A model generated the notes under the pieces. It did not search any database, had not been told where the DNA came from, and saw nothing but the letters and a program-made list of their open reading frames with translations. DNA of 64,000 nucleotides from Gracilimonas sp040904925 (GTDB taxonomy: Bacteria > Bacteroidota > Rhodothermia > Balneolales > Balneolaceae). A program made the translations under genes and the position numbers. Where the stretch lies: positions 101,906 to 165,905 of the forward strand of contig JBBDSP010000004.1 of assembly GCA_040904925.1 (NCBI GenBank). The letters are read 5' to 3'. Shown piece by piece: positions 8,280-17,390 of the stretch (the stretch's first letter is position 1; the number at the start of each line of letters is the position of its first letter).

Positions 8280-9584
8280 TTAATTCGGATACCGCTCCAA
8301 CACCACTGCGTGCCCCTGTCCTCCGGCGGCGCAGGCGGATACAAGGGCATATTTCCCGTCTTCACGGATCAATCGGTTGGCGGCGGTTGTTACAAGGCGC
8401 ACGCCGGTGGCTCCGAACGGGTGACCTAATGAAAGGGAGCCTCCCATTGTATTCAGCTTATCCATGGGTATTTCGCCGACCTTTTTGTCTTTATTCAATG
8501 ATTCTTTGGCAAATGTATCGGAATTCAGCGCGGTTAGAACGGACAGTACCTGTCCGGCAAAAGCCTCGTGGAGTTCGATCACATCCATGTCTTTTAGCGA
8601 AAGCTTCATGGTATCCAGAACTTTTGGGATAGCATAAGCGGGTCCCAGTAATAATTCTTCACCGGGATCCTGGGAAACGAAATTGTATTCACGGATATAG
8701 GCTTTGGGTTTCAATCCCAATTTAAGTGCGGTTTGTTCTTCCATTATGAAGCCGGCGGAAGCTCCGTCGGTCAAAAAAGAAGAATTTCCGGCAGTGACGG
8801 TCCCGTGTGGTTTGATGAAAGCCGGGCGAAGTTTTCCGAGTTTTTCCATAGAGGTGTCTTCGCGAAAACCGTTGTCATGTTTTACCACATCGAATTCGGG
8901 AGGGAGTTTTGCGGGGATGAGTTCCTCATCGAGCAAGCCTTCGTTTGTGGCTTTGGCAGCCAGATGATGAGAGCGCATGGCATATTCATCCTGATCTTCC
9001 CGGGAGATCCCAAATCGGGCAGCCATGCGGTCGGCACTTTCGCCCATTACTTCTCCGGTTGAAAACTCAGCAATAGCCGGGAGTTCGGGTAGAAAATCTT
9101 TGAATCCCAATCCTTTGAAAAACTTCAGGAAATCCAGCGGCGATTTATACTTTCGGGCTTCGAGCACTTTTTGCCGGAATTTCTTTTTGAAGCGAACTGG
9201 GATATCTGACATGGTCTCGGTTCCCGCAGCCAGAATGATCTTTGCCTGACCTGACCGAATAAGATCAACGCCGCTTGTGATCGCCTGATTCGAAGAGATG
9301 CACGCCATGGTGGTGGTGAAGGCCGGAACGGAATTAGGAATGCCGGCACCAAGTGCACTTTCCCGGGCGATGTTACTTGTTTTAACTTCCTGAATTACCG
9401 TCCCCATGATCACCCGATCGATGGATGCAGGATCCACCGGATTTCGTGCGAGTAATCCTTCGATGGCCATGCGGCCTAAGTCGTAGGCCATCAGGTCGTT
9501 ATAATTGGTTCCGGAGCGTTGAAAGGGGATTCGGGCTCCATCTACGAGAACAGCAACGGGCGAGTCAGTTTGGTGATTACTCAT
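8280..9584 (-). CDS. fadI: Acetyl-CoA C-acyltransferase (3-ketoacyl-CoA thiolase, FadI-like)
   Basis: 434-residue thiolase, which cleaves 3-ketoacyl-CoA with CoA to give acetyl-CoA. The three active-site blocks are present: the nucleophilic cysteine in TTMACISSNQA, the histidine in SLGHPFGATGVR, and the second cysteine in SACAAGGQGHAVVLER at the C-terminus. Length and the VPVRFKKKFRQK-type insertion fit the FadI/trifunctional-beta branch rather than short acetoacetyl-CoA thiolases. The natural partner is the FadJ-like protein downstream on the same strand. The 1.4 kb repeat/DUF559 block lies between them and probably interrupted an ancestral fadIJ operon. Confidence 0.92.
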   Translation of the reverse strand: MSNHQTDSPVAVLVDGARIPFQRSGTNYNDLMAYDLGRMAIEGLLARNPVDPASIDRVIMGTVIQEVKTSNIARESALGAGIPNSVPAFTTTMACISSNQAITSGVDLIRSGQAKIILAAGTETMSDIPVRFKKKFRQKVLEARKYKSPLDFLKFFKGLGFKDFLPELPAIAEFSTGEVMGESADRMAARFGISREDQDEYAMRSHHLAAKATNEGLLDEELIPAKLPPEFDVVKHDNGFREDTSMEKLGKLRPAFIKPHGTVTAGNSSFLTDGASAGFIMEEQTALKLGLKPKAYIREYNFVSQDPGEELLLGPAYAIPKVLDTMKLSLKDMDVIELHEAFAGQVLSVLTALNSDTFAKESLNKDKKVGEIPMDKLNTMGGSLSLGHPFGATGVRLVTTAANRLIREDGKYALVSACAAGGQGHAVVLERYPN

Positions 9585-9670
9585 AAAGTTATTGGGCTAA
9601 AAAGGTTGATCAGTAAGGGCGCATGGCGATGCGCGATTACTGATGCTAAAACTCTAAATTACACCCGTAA

Positions 9671-9685
9671 GTTAACAGTGTTAAC
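9671..9685. promoter_or_regulatory. Perfect palindrome upstream of the thiolase gene
   Basis: GTTAACAGTGTTAAC has 7-bp arms around a single centre base, 87 bp before the thiolase start and on the divergent side of the tRNA promoter. The size suits a TetR- or LacI-type dimer. No regulator gene is adjacent, so the assignment is open. Confidence 0.4.
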
Positions 9686-9714
9686 TAATAAATCAAGGAG
9701 GATGATCTTTTTTC

Positions 9715-9745
9715 TTTGTCTGCGTTTGAAATGTTCTTATATTTG
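9715..9745 (+). promoter_or_regulatory. Bacteroidota-type promoter of the tRNA-Val gene
   Basis: TTTG (9715-9718), a 19-bp spacer, then TATATTTG (9738-9745), a textbook match to the -33 TTTG / -7 TAnnTTTG promoter of Bacteroidota. Transcription would start just before the tRNA 5' end at 9759. Confidence 0.7.
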
Positions 9746-9758
9746 TCGCCCTTCACTC

Positions 9759-9833
9759 GGGCAATTAGCTCAGTTGGTTCAGAGCACCTCGTTTACACCG
9801 AGGGGGTCGGGGGTTCGAGTCCCTCATTGCCCA
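9759..9833 (+). tRNA. tRNA-Val (anticodon UAC)
   Basis: Complete cloverleaf: acceptor GGGCAAT/ATTGCCC, D arm GCTC...GAGC, anticodon arm CCTCG-TTTACAC-CGAGG with TAC at positions 34-36, and a T arm with loop TTCGAGT. The discriminator is A. The terminal CCA is not encoded (the genome reads CCG) and must be added after transcription. Its own promoter and terminator flank it. Confidence 0.95.
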
Positions 9834-9845
9834 CCGAAAAAATTT

Positions 9846-9881
9846 AAAGGCTTCTTGGATTATTCCGAGAAGCCTTTTTTA
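9846..9881 (+). terminator. Rho-independent terminator of tRNA-Val
   Basis: Stem AAGGCTTCTTGG / CCGAGAAGCCTT with a short AT loop, followed by TTTTT, 13 bp past the tRNA. Confidence 0.85.
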
Positions 9882-9937
9882 TTTCCCCACCAAAATAATT
9901 AAAACAAATTACCCTACGATTTGTTTAGTTTGTCGTG

Positions 9938-11071
9938 ATGAAATTATTACACGCGAGCTTAATTTTACTATTCATTCTGAGTGGCTGTGAATCTGAGGAC
10001 TCCTTTTCAGACCAAATAAAGGATGCCAAACAATTTGATCTAAGCAAAGCACGTCCTGCGGAATTGGTCCGGGACCGGGAATTTTCGGCGGGTTCCTATG
10101 AGACCGTGAATAATATGGGGCCGGTTGTAGCTGATGATGCCGGCAATGTCTATGTGGTGGATGAACATCGGACCAGGATACAGATCTTTGATGCTTCGGG
10201 AAATGATTTGGGAAGCCTGGGAAGTATTGGTCGCGATCCGGGAGACTTTCAAAACCCGGGCTACCTGAAAGTTCAGGGAGATCATCTCTATGCCTACGAT
10301 CAAAACCTATTCAGAAGCTATCGATATACCCTTCCCGAATTAGAACTTGAAGCGGTAACGGAGCTGGAAAATACCGTGACGAGTTTGGGTGTAGATTCCT
10401 TAAGTGCGGCCAGACCATTTAAGTTCGAGGTCATGGAAGATGGCAATTACCTCGTGGGGTTTCAGATTGTGGAAAGTCCGCAGGAAAGAGAATTGGTATT
10501 CTATAAAGTAGATCCGGCCGGGGAAGTTATTTCAGATCAGCTGTTCGCCTACGATAGTAAAAAACTGTATGTGGATGAGGCCACGACTCCGCCTCTGATC
10601 ATGATGCTGCCTTATGAACCTGAAACGCTGACAGCCACGGATTCCAAACAACAGATATACACGACTTTCACGGAGCATTTTTTGATCAACATCACAGACA
10701 GCGTGGGAGAAAACATAGAATCGAGATATTATCCCTTCTCCAAACACAAGCTAATACGCTCTGATGCCATCGACCTGTACAGAGATACCTTTCAGCGAAG
10801 AGCGATCCGGCGTGCAAGTCTGCCCGATACCTGGCCGGCTCTGGCTGATATTAAAACAGACGATCAGGATCGTCTTTGGGTTGCTGCTATCATTCCCAAC
10901 CTGAATAAATACCGCTGGTATGTGCTGGAATCGTCAGGAGAACCCCTGGCGACTTTCGGTCTTTCCAGGGAGAAGAATATTGAAGTGATCAAGGGAGAGT
11001 ATGTGTATATCAAAGCATATAATTCACGAAGATATTCTGATGAGGTGCTGAGGTACAGGTTGGATTATTGA
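9938..11071 (+). CDS. 6-bladed beta-propeller lipoprotein
   Basis: 377 residues. The signal peptide ends at the lipobox LFILSGC, so the protein should be a lipid-anchored envelope protein. The mature part has blade-type repeats (GPVVADDAGNVYVVDEHRTR, IQIFDASGNDLGSLGSIGRD, GDFQNPGYLKVQGDHLYAYD) typical of the Bacteroidota 6-bladed propeller family (NHL-like). ATG at 9938 is preferred to GTG at 9935, which adds only one residue. It stands alone, upstream of the galactan locus and outside its LacI operator, so a link with the locus is not shown. Ligand and function are unknown. Confidence 0.8.
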   Translation: MKLLHASLILLFILSGCESEDSFSDQIKDAKQFDLSKARPAELVRDREFSAGSYETVNNMGPVVADDAGNVYVVDEHRTRIQIFDASGNDLGSLGSIGRDPGDFQNPGYLKVQGDHLYAYDQNLFRSYRYTLPELELEAVTELENTVTSLGVDSLSAARPFKFEVMEDGNYLVGFQIVESPQERELVFYKVDPAGEVISDQLFAYDSKKLYVDEATTPPLIMMLPYEPETLTATDSKQQIYTTFTEHFLINITDSVGENIESRYYPFSKHKLIRSDAIDLYRDTFQRRAIRRASLPDTWPALADIKTDDQDRLWVAAIIPNLNKYRWYVLESSGEPLATFGLSREKNIEVIKGEYVYIKAYNSRRYSDEVLRYRLDY

Positions 11072-11112
11072 GGTGAATTATTCTTTAAAGCCGGCTAAAA
11101 TTGATTATATTT

Positions 11113-11126
11113 TGTTAGCGATAACA
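11113..11126. promoter_or_regulatory. LacI-family operator upstream of the first GH53 gene
   Basis: TGTTAGCGATAACA, a 14-bp near-palindrome 54 bp before the GH53 start. It matches the sites before lacI, the sulfatase and susC. Confidence 0.75.
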
Positions 11127-11179
11127 TAATCATTAGTAAACCTTTTCAGACAATTTTCATTAAGAATTTGTACAAAAAA

Positions 11180-12373
11180 ATGAAGAAACTTTGGATTTTA
11201 TTAGCAGTAATCCTGCTGTTTTCGACCTGCTCATCTTCCCCAAATTCATCTTCTGATAATGATAATGATAATGATGACGACGACAATGAAGGGCCGATCA
11301 CAACATCAGAATTTGTAATGGGAGCGGATCTCTCCTATGTAAATCAAATACTGGATCACGGTGGGGTTTACAAAGATGACGGAGATGAAAAAGATCCGTA
11401 CCAGATATTTGGAGATAAAGGTACGGAAGTGGTTCGCTTAAGATTATTCCATGATCCGCAGTGGATCAAAGAGGCGTATGGCGATCAGGATAAACAGCTC
11501 TATCATGATGTTGAGGATGTAGCACTGGGAATCCAGCGGGCAAAAGATCAGGGAATGGAAGTATTGCTCGATTTCCACTATTCGGATACCTGGGCCGATC
11601 CCGCCAATCAGGAAGTGCCTGATGCATGGGCCGGGGAAAGTTTTGACGCGGTCAAAGATTCCATTTATCAATACACCTATGCCACGCTGAGCACATTAAA
11701 TGAAGATGGATTGCTGCCCGAAATGGTTCAGATAGGTAATGAGACCAACAGCGGAATGGTGCATCCATATGGGGAAGTTTATGGCGATGCCACCTGGCAG
11801 GAACTTGGAGAGCTGATCAACAGCGGTATCAGTGCCATTCGTGAGATTGAAAATGAGACCGGCGAGGAGATCAAAGTGATGCTTCATATTGCCCAGCCTG
11901 AAAATGTATCCTACTGGTTCGATCAGATAACAACATTCGGAAATGTGGATGATTTTGAAGTCATGGGATTTTCATATTACACTCCTTATTCCGATGTATC
12001 CCTGAATGAGATCTCTACCTACGTGGAAAATTTCCGAAATGATTATGATCGGGAAGTGATGATCCTTGAAACAGCTTATCCATGGACTTTCGATGGTGCT
12101 GATGACTACAATAATATATTCTATACCGAAAGTTTGGTAGGTGGGTTTCCGGCAAGTAAGCAAGGTCAGCGCGACTTCATGATCGAGCTGGTGAAAGAAG
12201 TAATGGAAGGTGGTGGAAGCGGTGTTTTTTACTGGGAACCGGCCTGGATCACCTCTGATCTTCAAGACCTTTGGGGAACCGGTTCATCGTGGGAAAATAA
12301 TGCGCTTTTTGATTTTGAAGGCAATGCCCACGCTGGATTTGAGTATATGAGTTACGATTACGAAAACGATTAA
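11180..12373 (+). CDS. GH53 arabinogalactan endo-beta-1,4-galactanase (lipoprotein)
   Basis: 397 residues from the ATG at 11180; an in-frame TTG at 11168 would add only four residues ahead of the signal peptide. Lipobox LLFSTC anchors it to the envelope. An acidic Asp/Asn-rich linker (about residues 25-38, coded by a short GATAAT-type tandem repeat) leads into the GH53 barrel: FVMGADLSYV, VVRLRLFHDP, LDFHYSDTWADP. Acid/base is Glu188 in VQIGNE; nucleophile is Glu297 in ILETAYPW. GH53 enzymes cut internal beta-1,4 bonds in the galactan chains of type I arabinogalactan. First gene of the galactanase operon, followed 18 bp later by the next enzyme. A second GH53 lies at 17391. Confidence 0.93.
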   Translation: MKKLWILLAVILLFSTCSSSPNSSSDNDNDNDDDDNEGPITTSEFVMGADLSYVNQILDHGGVYKDDGDEKDPYQIFGDKGTEVVRLRLFHDPQWIKEAYGDQDKQLYHDVEDVALGIQRAKDQGMEVLLDFHYSDTWADPANQEVPDAWAGESFDAVKDSIYQYTYATLSTLNEDGLLPEMVQIGNETNSGMVHPYGEVYGDATWQELGELINSGISAIREIENETGEEIKVMLHIAQPENVSYWFDQITTFGNVDDFEVMGFSYYTPYSDVSLNEISTYVENFRNDYDREVMILETAYPWTFDGADDYNNIFYTESLVGGFPASKQGQRDFMIELVKEVMEGGGSGVFYWEPAWITSDLQDLWGTGSSWENNALFDFEGNAHAGFEYMSYDYEND

Positions 12374-12391
12374 TTCAAGAATTCGGCTGTT

Positions 12392-14980
12392 ATGATCTGT
12401 AAGAATTTCCTTGTTTACCCAATCATTATAGGTGCACTTTTGATGTGCAATTCAGGAATTATCAATGCCCAGAATGCCGAAGGAAATTACTCGGTAAATG
12501 AAGACGGAGTATTGGTTGAAACTTCAAGTGGTGAGGAAGTCTCATTTTTTGGGGTGAATTATTCCACTCCTTTTGCCCATAGCTATCGGGCCATGAAATT
12601 GCTGGATTACGATCACAAAAAAGCGATCGATGAAGATGTCTATCATTTTGCGCGCATGGGACTGGATGCTTTTCGAATTCATATCTGGGATACCGAGATC
12701 AGCGACAGCCTCGGTAACATCACCCCAAATGAACACCTCGATCTCTTTGACTATATGCTGGCTAAACTCGAAGAGCGGAATATCAAAGTGATCCTCACGC
12801 CTCTAACTTTTTATGACAATGCCTACCCCGATGGTGCCACTCCTACTGATGGTTTTGCAAACTACATCTCCAAAGAGGAAGCCCCGCTGAATCCCGATTT
12901 TTACCCGGTGATCAAGAACTACCTGGATCAGTTTCTGAATCATGAAAATCCCTACACGGGGAAAACGTATCGGGAAGATCCCAACATCATTGCGATGGAG
13001 ATCATCAATGAGCCCACGCATTATGGAGATGAGCAAGCCATCACCGATTTTATTAACGAGATGGCCGATCATGTTCGGAACACCGGCTGGGAGAAACCGG
13101 TCTTTTATAATATCGCTCAGAATCCTCCGGTTGTGGATGCCGTGATGAAAGCCGATGTAGACGGGCTGACGTTTCAGTGGTATCCCGGCGGACTCGTGGG
13201 CGGTGAAACCAATCAGCGGAATTTCATGCCTTATATACATGATTATCCCATTCCGTTTCGTGATGGTGAAGGCTTCGAGGGCAAAGCGCTAATGGTCTAT
13301 GAATTTGATGCAGCGGATGATCTTCACACCTATTCGTATCCGCTGATGGCGCGCAGTTTTCGGGAAGCAGGATTTCAGTGGGCAACTCAGTTTGCTTACG
13401 ATCCGACAGGTATTGCTCCGTACAATTCTGATTATCCGACCCACTATCTGAATTTAGCTTACACCCCAAAACGGGCATTGAGTATGCTCATCGCCTCGGA
13501 GATCTTTCATGAAGTTCCCCGAAAAAGATCTTTTGAGGATTATGAAGCTGATATGACCTTTAGTGATTTCAGATTGAGTCATGAAGAAGATCTGGCCGAA
13601 CTGAATGCCGAAGAGAAATTCTATCATACCAATCATACTTCTTCCCGGCCGAAATCACCTTCAACACTGAAGCATATTGCCGGAGTTGGGAATTCTCCGC
13701 TCATTAACTATGAAGGTCACGGAGCTTATTTCTTGGACAAGATCGAAGAGGGTGTCTGGCGGCTGGAAGTTTATCCCGACGCCATCCCTGTTAGCGATCC
13801 GTTTGACAAGCCCAACTTCAACAAAGAAGTAACGCATATTATTTGGGGCGAACGGGAAATGACTGTCGACCTGCCCGGACTTGGTGAAAATTTCAGGATC
13901 TCCGGAATCAATGAAGGAAATGAAAAGGCGGAAACAGCAAATTCGAAGAAATTCACGATCACTCCCGGCACCTATCTTCTCACTCACTCATCGAAGAAGG
14001 ATTTTGAGCCGGGAGATGATCTGACTATTGGTAAGCAGGGAATCAGGCTGAATGAATTCCATGCACCGGAAGCCAATACATATGAAAAAACTGTTGTGGT
14101 TCATGAGCCGGAACAGCAATTGACGGCAGGTGAATCGACCGTGATACGGGCAACCATACTCGGTTCAGAAGAGAAAAAAGCCCGCGTTATTTTATATCCA
14201 TATGGAAATCAGGGCGGAAATTTTGAGCTGAAAGAAGTAGCTCCAAAGATGTACGAGGCTGAAATTCCTGCTGGTTATTTACGATCCGGAAAGCTGGACT
14301 ACTGGATCTCTTTAGGTGAAGGAGAAGACCAAATGACTTTCCCCGGTGGACATGAAGGCTCTCCCTGGGCGTGGAATTATTACCATGATGAAGTCTGGAG
14401 CGTGCCGGTAATTCCGAAAGAAATTCCTACTCAGGCATTCTTTGCAGAACGTGATATTGAGAAACTGGATTTTGCATTCTCGCCCTGGTCAAGTGATTAC
14501 GAGCGAAGCCTTGAATACACAGGGGATACGGGAAATGCAGCCATACAGGTTTATGCTGATTCCCTGATCGAAACACAGGGCGTACCCGGTTGGAGTTTTC
14601 ACATCGGAGATATTATTGAAAACCGGAAAGGATCTGACCTGAATGAAATGAAGATACATATTGGCGGCGTTATTGAATCTTCCCAAGTTGTGAAGGTGAT
14701 CCTCACGAATAAAGATGGAATTCCTTTTGAAACTACCATTGAGGTCGGACCGGAGATGCAGGCGATCACGATGAGTGAAAATAGGTTCATTTCCGGGAAA
14801 ATGGCGTTACTTCCCCGTCCGTATCCAACATTTTTACCGTATTGGTTTGAGCCGACTTCAGATCAGTCTTTGGATATGAATGAGGTAGAAAATATTCAGC
14901 TGCTGCTTGTGCCCGAAAACAACACTCAACGAATTAACAGGGAAGCCGGATTTCAGGTAACCGGAATCCGATTCAACTAA
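12392..14980 (+). CDS. Secreted clan GH-A (GH5-like) glycoside hydrolase with C-terminal beta domains
   Basis: 862 residues with a cleavable signal peptide ending near INAQ. Residues about 45-385 form a clan GH-A barrel: VSFFGVNYSTPF, GLDAFRIHIWDTE, and acid/base Glu207 in MEIINEPTH. The proposed nucleophile is Glu304 in MVYEFDAADD. The remaining 450 residues look like beta-sandwich or carbohydrate-binding regions, with no motif I can name. The subfamily and bond specificity cannot be told. Position between two GH53 genes and a GH2 suggests action on the same galactan or its side chains. Spacing of 18 bp and 12 bp to its neighbours indicates one operon. Confidence 0.75.
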   Translation: MICKNFLVYPIIIGALLMCNSGIINAQNAEGNYSVNEDGVLVETSSGEEVSFFGVNYSTPFAHSYRAMKLLDYDHKKAIDEDVYHFARMGLDAFRIHIWDTEISDSLGNITPNEHLDLFDYMLAKLEERNIKVILTPLTFYDNAYPDGATPTDGFANYISKEEAPLNPDFYPVIKNYLDQFLNHENPYTGKTYREDPNIIAMEIINEPTHYGDEQAITDFINEMADHVRNTGWEKPVFYNIAQNPPVVDAVMKADVDGLTFQWYPGGLVGGETNQRNFMPYIHDYPIPFRDGEGFEGKALMVYEFDAADDLHTYSYPLMARSFREAGFQWATQFAYDPTGIAPYNSDYPTHYLNLAYTPKRALSMLIASEIFHEVPRKRSFEDYEADMTFSDFRLSHEEDLAELNAEEKFYHTNHTSSRPKSPSTLKHIAGVGNSPLINYEGHGAYFLDKIEEGVWRLEVYPDAIPVSDPFDKPNFNKEVTHIIWGEREMTVDLPGLGENFRISGINEGNEKAETANSKKFTITPGTYLLTHSSKKDFEPGDDLTIGKQGIRLNEFHAPEANTYEKTVVVHEPEQQLTAGESTVIRATILGSEEKKARVILYPYGNQGGNFELKEVAPKMYEAEIPAGYLRSGKLDYWISLGEGEDQMTFPGGHEGSPWAWNYYHDEVWSVPVIPKEIPTQAFFAERDIEKLDFAFSPWSSDYERSLEYTGDTGNAAIQVYADSLIETQGVPGWSFHIGDIIENRKGSDLNEMKIHIGGVIESSQVVKVILTNKDGIPFETTIEVGPEMQAITMSENRFISGKMALLPRPYPTFLPYWFEPTSDQSLDMNEVENIQLLLVPENNTQRINREAGFQVTGIRFN

Positions 14981-14992
14981 ACCGAGTATGAT

Positions 14993-17383
14993 ATGGATGA
15001 GATAAAGAAAATTTGTGCCCCGCTTCTATTTTTGATGGTGCTCTTTTATGGATGCGCTCCCTCTGAAGTTGAAACCGTGGAAACACAGTTTGATTTCAAC
15101 ACGGAATGGGAATTTGTGAAGGATATGGATACCACCATCACGGAAGGACTTTTTGATCGCTCAGGAAGTGAGCTTGAGTGGGAAAATATCCGATTGCCAC
15201 ACACCGCGAATATTGAACCGCTGGTGATCGAAGATCAGCAGTGGCAGGGCGATATGTTCTACCGCAAGTTCTTTACGGTTGAGTCGGACATGGATGGCAA
15301 GCATATCACCCTGAAATTTGAGGGCGCCATGCACGAGGCCGATGTCTATCTGAATGGCGAAAAAGTTGGCTACAACGCCGGCGGATATCTTCCATTTACC
15401 GTGAATATTTCCGATGTAGTCAGGTTTGGCGAGGAAAATACACTGTTGGTGAAATTGAATAATGAAGATAACTCCCAGATTCCTCCGGGCAAAGCCATCG
15501 AAGTGCTGGATTTCAATTACTATGGCGGAATTTATCGGGATGTATATTTAACAGTGAAAGATCCGCTCCGTATTTCAGATCCGATTGAAGCAGATCGGGT
15601 AGCTGCGGGTGGAATTTTGGTTTCTTATGAAGATGTCTCAGCAAGTCAGGCTACTGTTTCCGTTCAGGCCGATATTGAAAATGATCGTGCTGAAAACGCA
15701 AATGCCGAATTGCAGTTTATCCTGCAGGATGCGGAAGGAAATGAGGTGGCTTCTGCCGGTTCAAATGTAGAAGTGAATTCAGATTCAAACACCCTTCACT
15801 CCGAAAAATTGCAGGTGCAGAGTCCTGAGCTTTGGTCGCCGGATACTCCCTATCTCTACACGCTTACCGTTCAGCTTTTTGACGGAGAGGAATTGATAGA
15901 CAGCGAGCAGCAGCGGATCGGCATCAGAACCTTCGGCTTTGATGAGGAAAATCAGTTTGTACTGAACGGCGAGCGGTTGTACCTGCGCGGAACCAATCGC
16001 CATCAGGATTATCCGTACATCGGCTATGCCCTTTCAAATGAGGCGCAATACCGGGATGCTTTCAAGATCAAGGAAGCCGGATTTAATTTCATCCGGATCG
16101 CACATTATCCACCGGACCCGGCGTTTCTTGAAGCTGCAGATGAGCTTGGGTTGTTGTTCATGGATGCCATCCCCGGCTGGCAGTATTATGAAGACGGACT
16201 TTTTGCGGAACGGGCTCTGAATGATGTTCGCAAAATGGTGCGGAGAGATCGAAATCACACAAGCATCGTGTTTTGGGAAGCTTCGCTGAATGAATCTGAA
16301 ATGCCGGAAGAATTCATGGAGCAGGCTCACCAAATTGTTAAAGAAGAACTTCCCATCGAAGATAATTATACGAGCGGTTGGGCCGATTACGCTTACGATA
16401 TTTTCATCCCGGCGCGGCAGCATTCTCGTCCGCCTGAATACTGGAGCGAATATCCCAAAGACAAACCGCTGTTCATTGCCGAATATGGCGACTGGGAATA
16501 TTATGCTCAAAATGCCGGCTTCAATCAGGATGCTTTTGAGGATCTTGCGGAAGAAGAACGAACCTCACGTCAGCTGCGGGGAGATGGTCAGCAAAGGTTA
16601 AGGCAGCAGGCGTTGAATTTTCAGGAAGCTCATAATTCAAATTTGAAGGGCAATTCTTTTGGGGATGCCAACTGGGTGATGTTTGACTACAATCGTGGCT
16701 ATGCCCCTGACATCGAATCATCCGGAATCCGCGATATTTTCCGTATTTCTAAATTCACCAACTATTTTTATCAGAGTCAGGCCGGGCCGGAGCTGGAAGA
16801 TGCTGATCCGAAATTTCATGGGCCGATGGTGTACATCGCCAATTACTGGTCTGATCCCGATTTCACCGAGGTAAAAGTGTACAGCAATGCCGACGAAGTT
16901 GCGCTGTTTTTGAATGGAGAAGGGATCGAAAGGAAGCAACCGGATACAGATCGGGTGTCAACGGAATTGGATCACCCGCCCTTTACTTTTGAGCTGGAGG
17001 ATTTCACTCCGGGAATGCTAAAAGCCGAAGCCTATATCGATGGCGAAGTGGTAGCGACCCATGAGCGTATCACCCCTGAAGAGCCCACCAAAATTCTAAT
17101 GAGTGTGGACCTGAGCGGAAAAGAAATACAAAGCGGAGAGAATGATGCGGTATTTGTTTACGCACATATCGCTGACGAAAACGGGACCACGGTTTGGGAT
17201 GCAGAAGACCCCGTAGAATTTGAGCTGGAAGGCGAAGGCGAACTGATTGGCCATAACCCGATCGATGCCGAAGCAGGAATTGCCACCATCTTATTTCGGG
17301 CCGGCGAAAATGCAGGAACGGTCACGATCAGAGCTATTTCTGATGGACTTGAAGCGGGGTCCATTCAATTAACCATAAACTGA
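14993..17383 (+). CDS. GH2 beta-galactosidase-like lipoprotein
   Basis: 796 residues; lipobox LMVLFYGC at the N-terminus. Domain order is the GH2 standard: sugar-binding jelly roll (about 30-190, LPHTANIEPL, YLNGEKVGYNAGGYLPF), immunoglobulin-like sandwich (to about 320), TIM barrel (320-610, LRGTNRHQDYPYIGYAL), then two C-terminal beta domains, including a Big-like one near 700-796. Acid/base is Glu434 in SLNES; nucleophile is Glu497 in IAEYGDW. It likely removes terminal beta-galactose from oligosaccharides released by the neighbouring galactanases. The next gene starts 8 bp after its stop. Confidence 0.88.
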   Translation: MDEIKKICAPLLFLMVLFYGCAPSEVETVETQFDFNTEWEFVKDMDTTITEGLFDRSGSELEWENIRLPHTANIEPLVIEDQQWQGDMFYRKFFTVESDMDGKHITLKFEGAMHEADVYLNGEKVGYNAGGYLPFTVNISDVVRFGEENTLLVKLNNEDNSQIPPGKAIEVLDFNYYGGIYRDVYLTVKDPLRISDPIEADRVAAGGILVSYEDVSASQATVSVQADIENDRAENANAELQFILQDAEGNEVASAGSNVEVNSDSNTLHSEKLQVQSPELWSPDTPYLYTLTVQLFDGEELIDSEQQRIGIRTFGFDEENQFVLNGERLYLRGTNRHQDYPYIGYALSNEAQYRDAFKIKEAGFNFIRIAHYPPDPAFLEAADELGLLFMDAIPGWQYYEDGLFAERALNDVRKMVRRDRNHTSIVFWEASLNESEMPEEFMEQAHQIVKEELPIEDNYTSGWADYAYDIFIPARQHSRPPEYWSEYPKDKPLFIAEYGDWEYYAQNAGFNQDAFEDLAEEERTSRQLRGDGQQRLRQQALNFQEAHNSNLKGNSFGDANWVMFDYNRGYAPDIESSGIRDIFRISKFTNYFYQSQAGPELEDADPKFHGPMVYIANYWSDPDFTEVKVYSNADEVALFLNGEGIERKQPDTDRVSTELDHPPFTFELEDFTPGMLKAEAYIDGEVVATHERITPEEPTKILMSVDLSGKEIQSGENDAVFVYAHIADENGTTVWDAEDPVEFELEGEGELIGHNPIDAEAGIATILFRAGENAGTVTIRAISDGLEAGSIQLTIN

Positions 17384-17390
17384 GGAAGTC

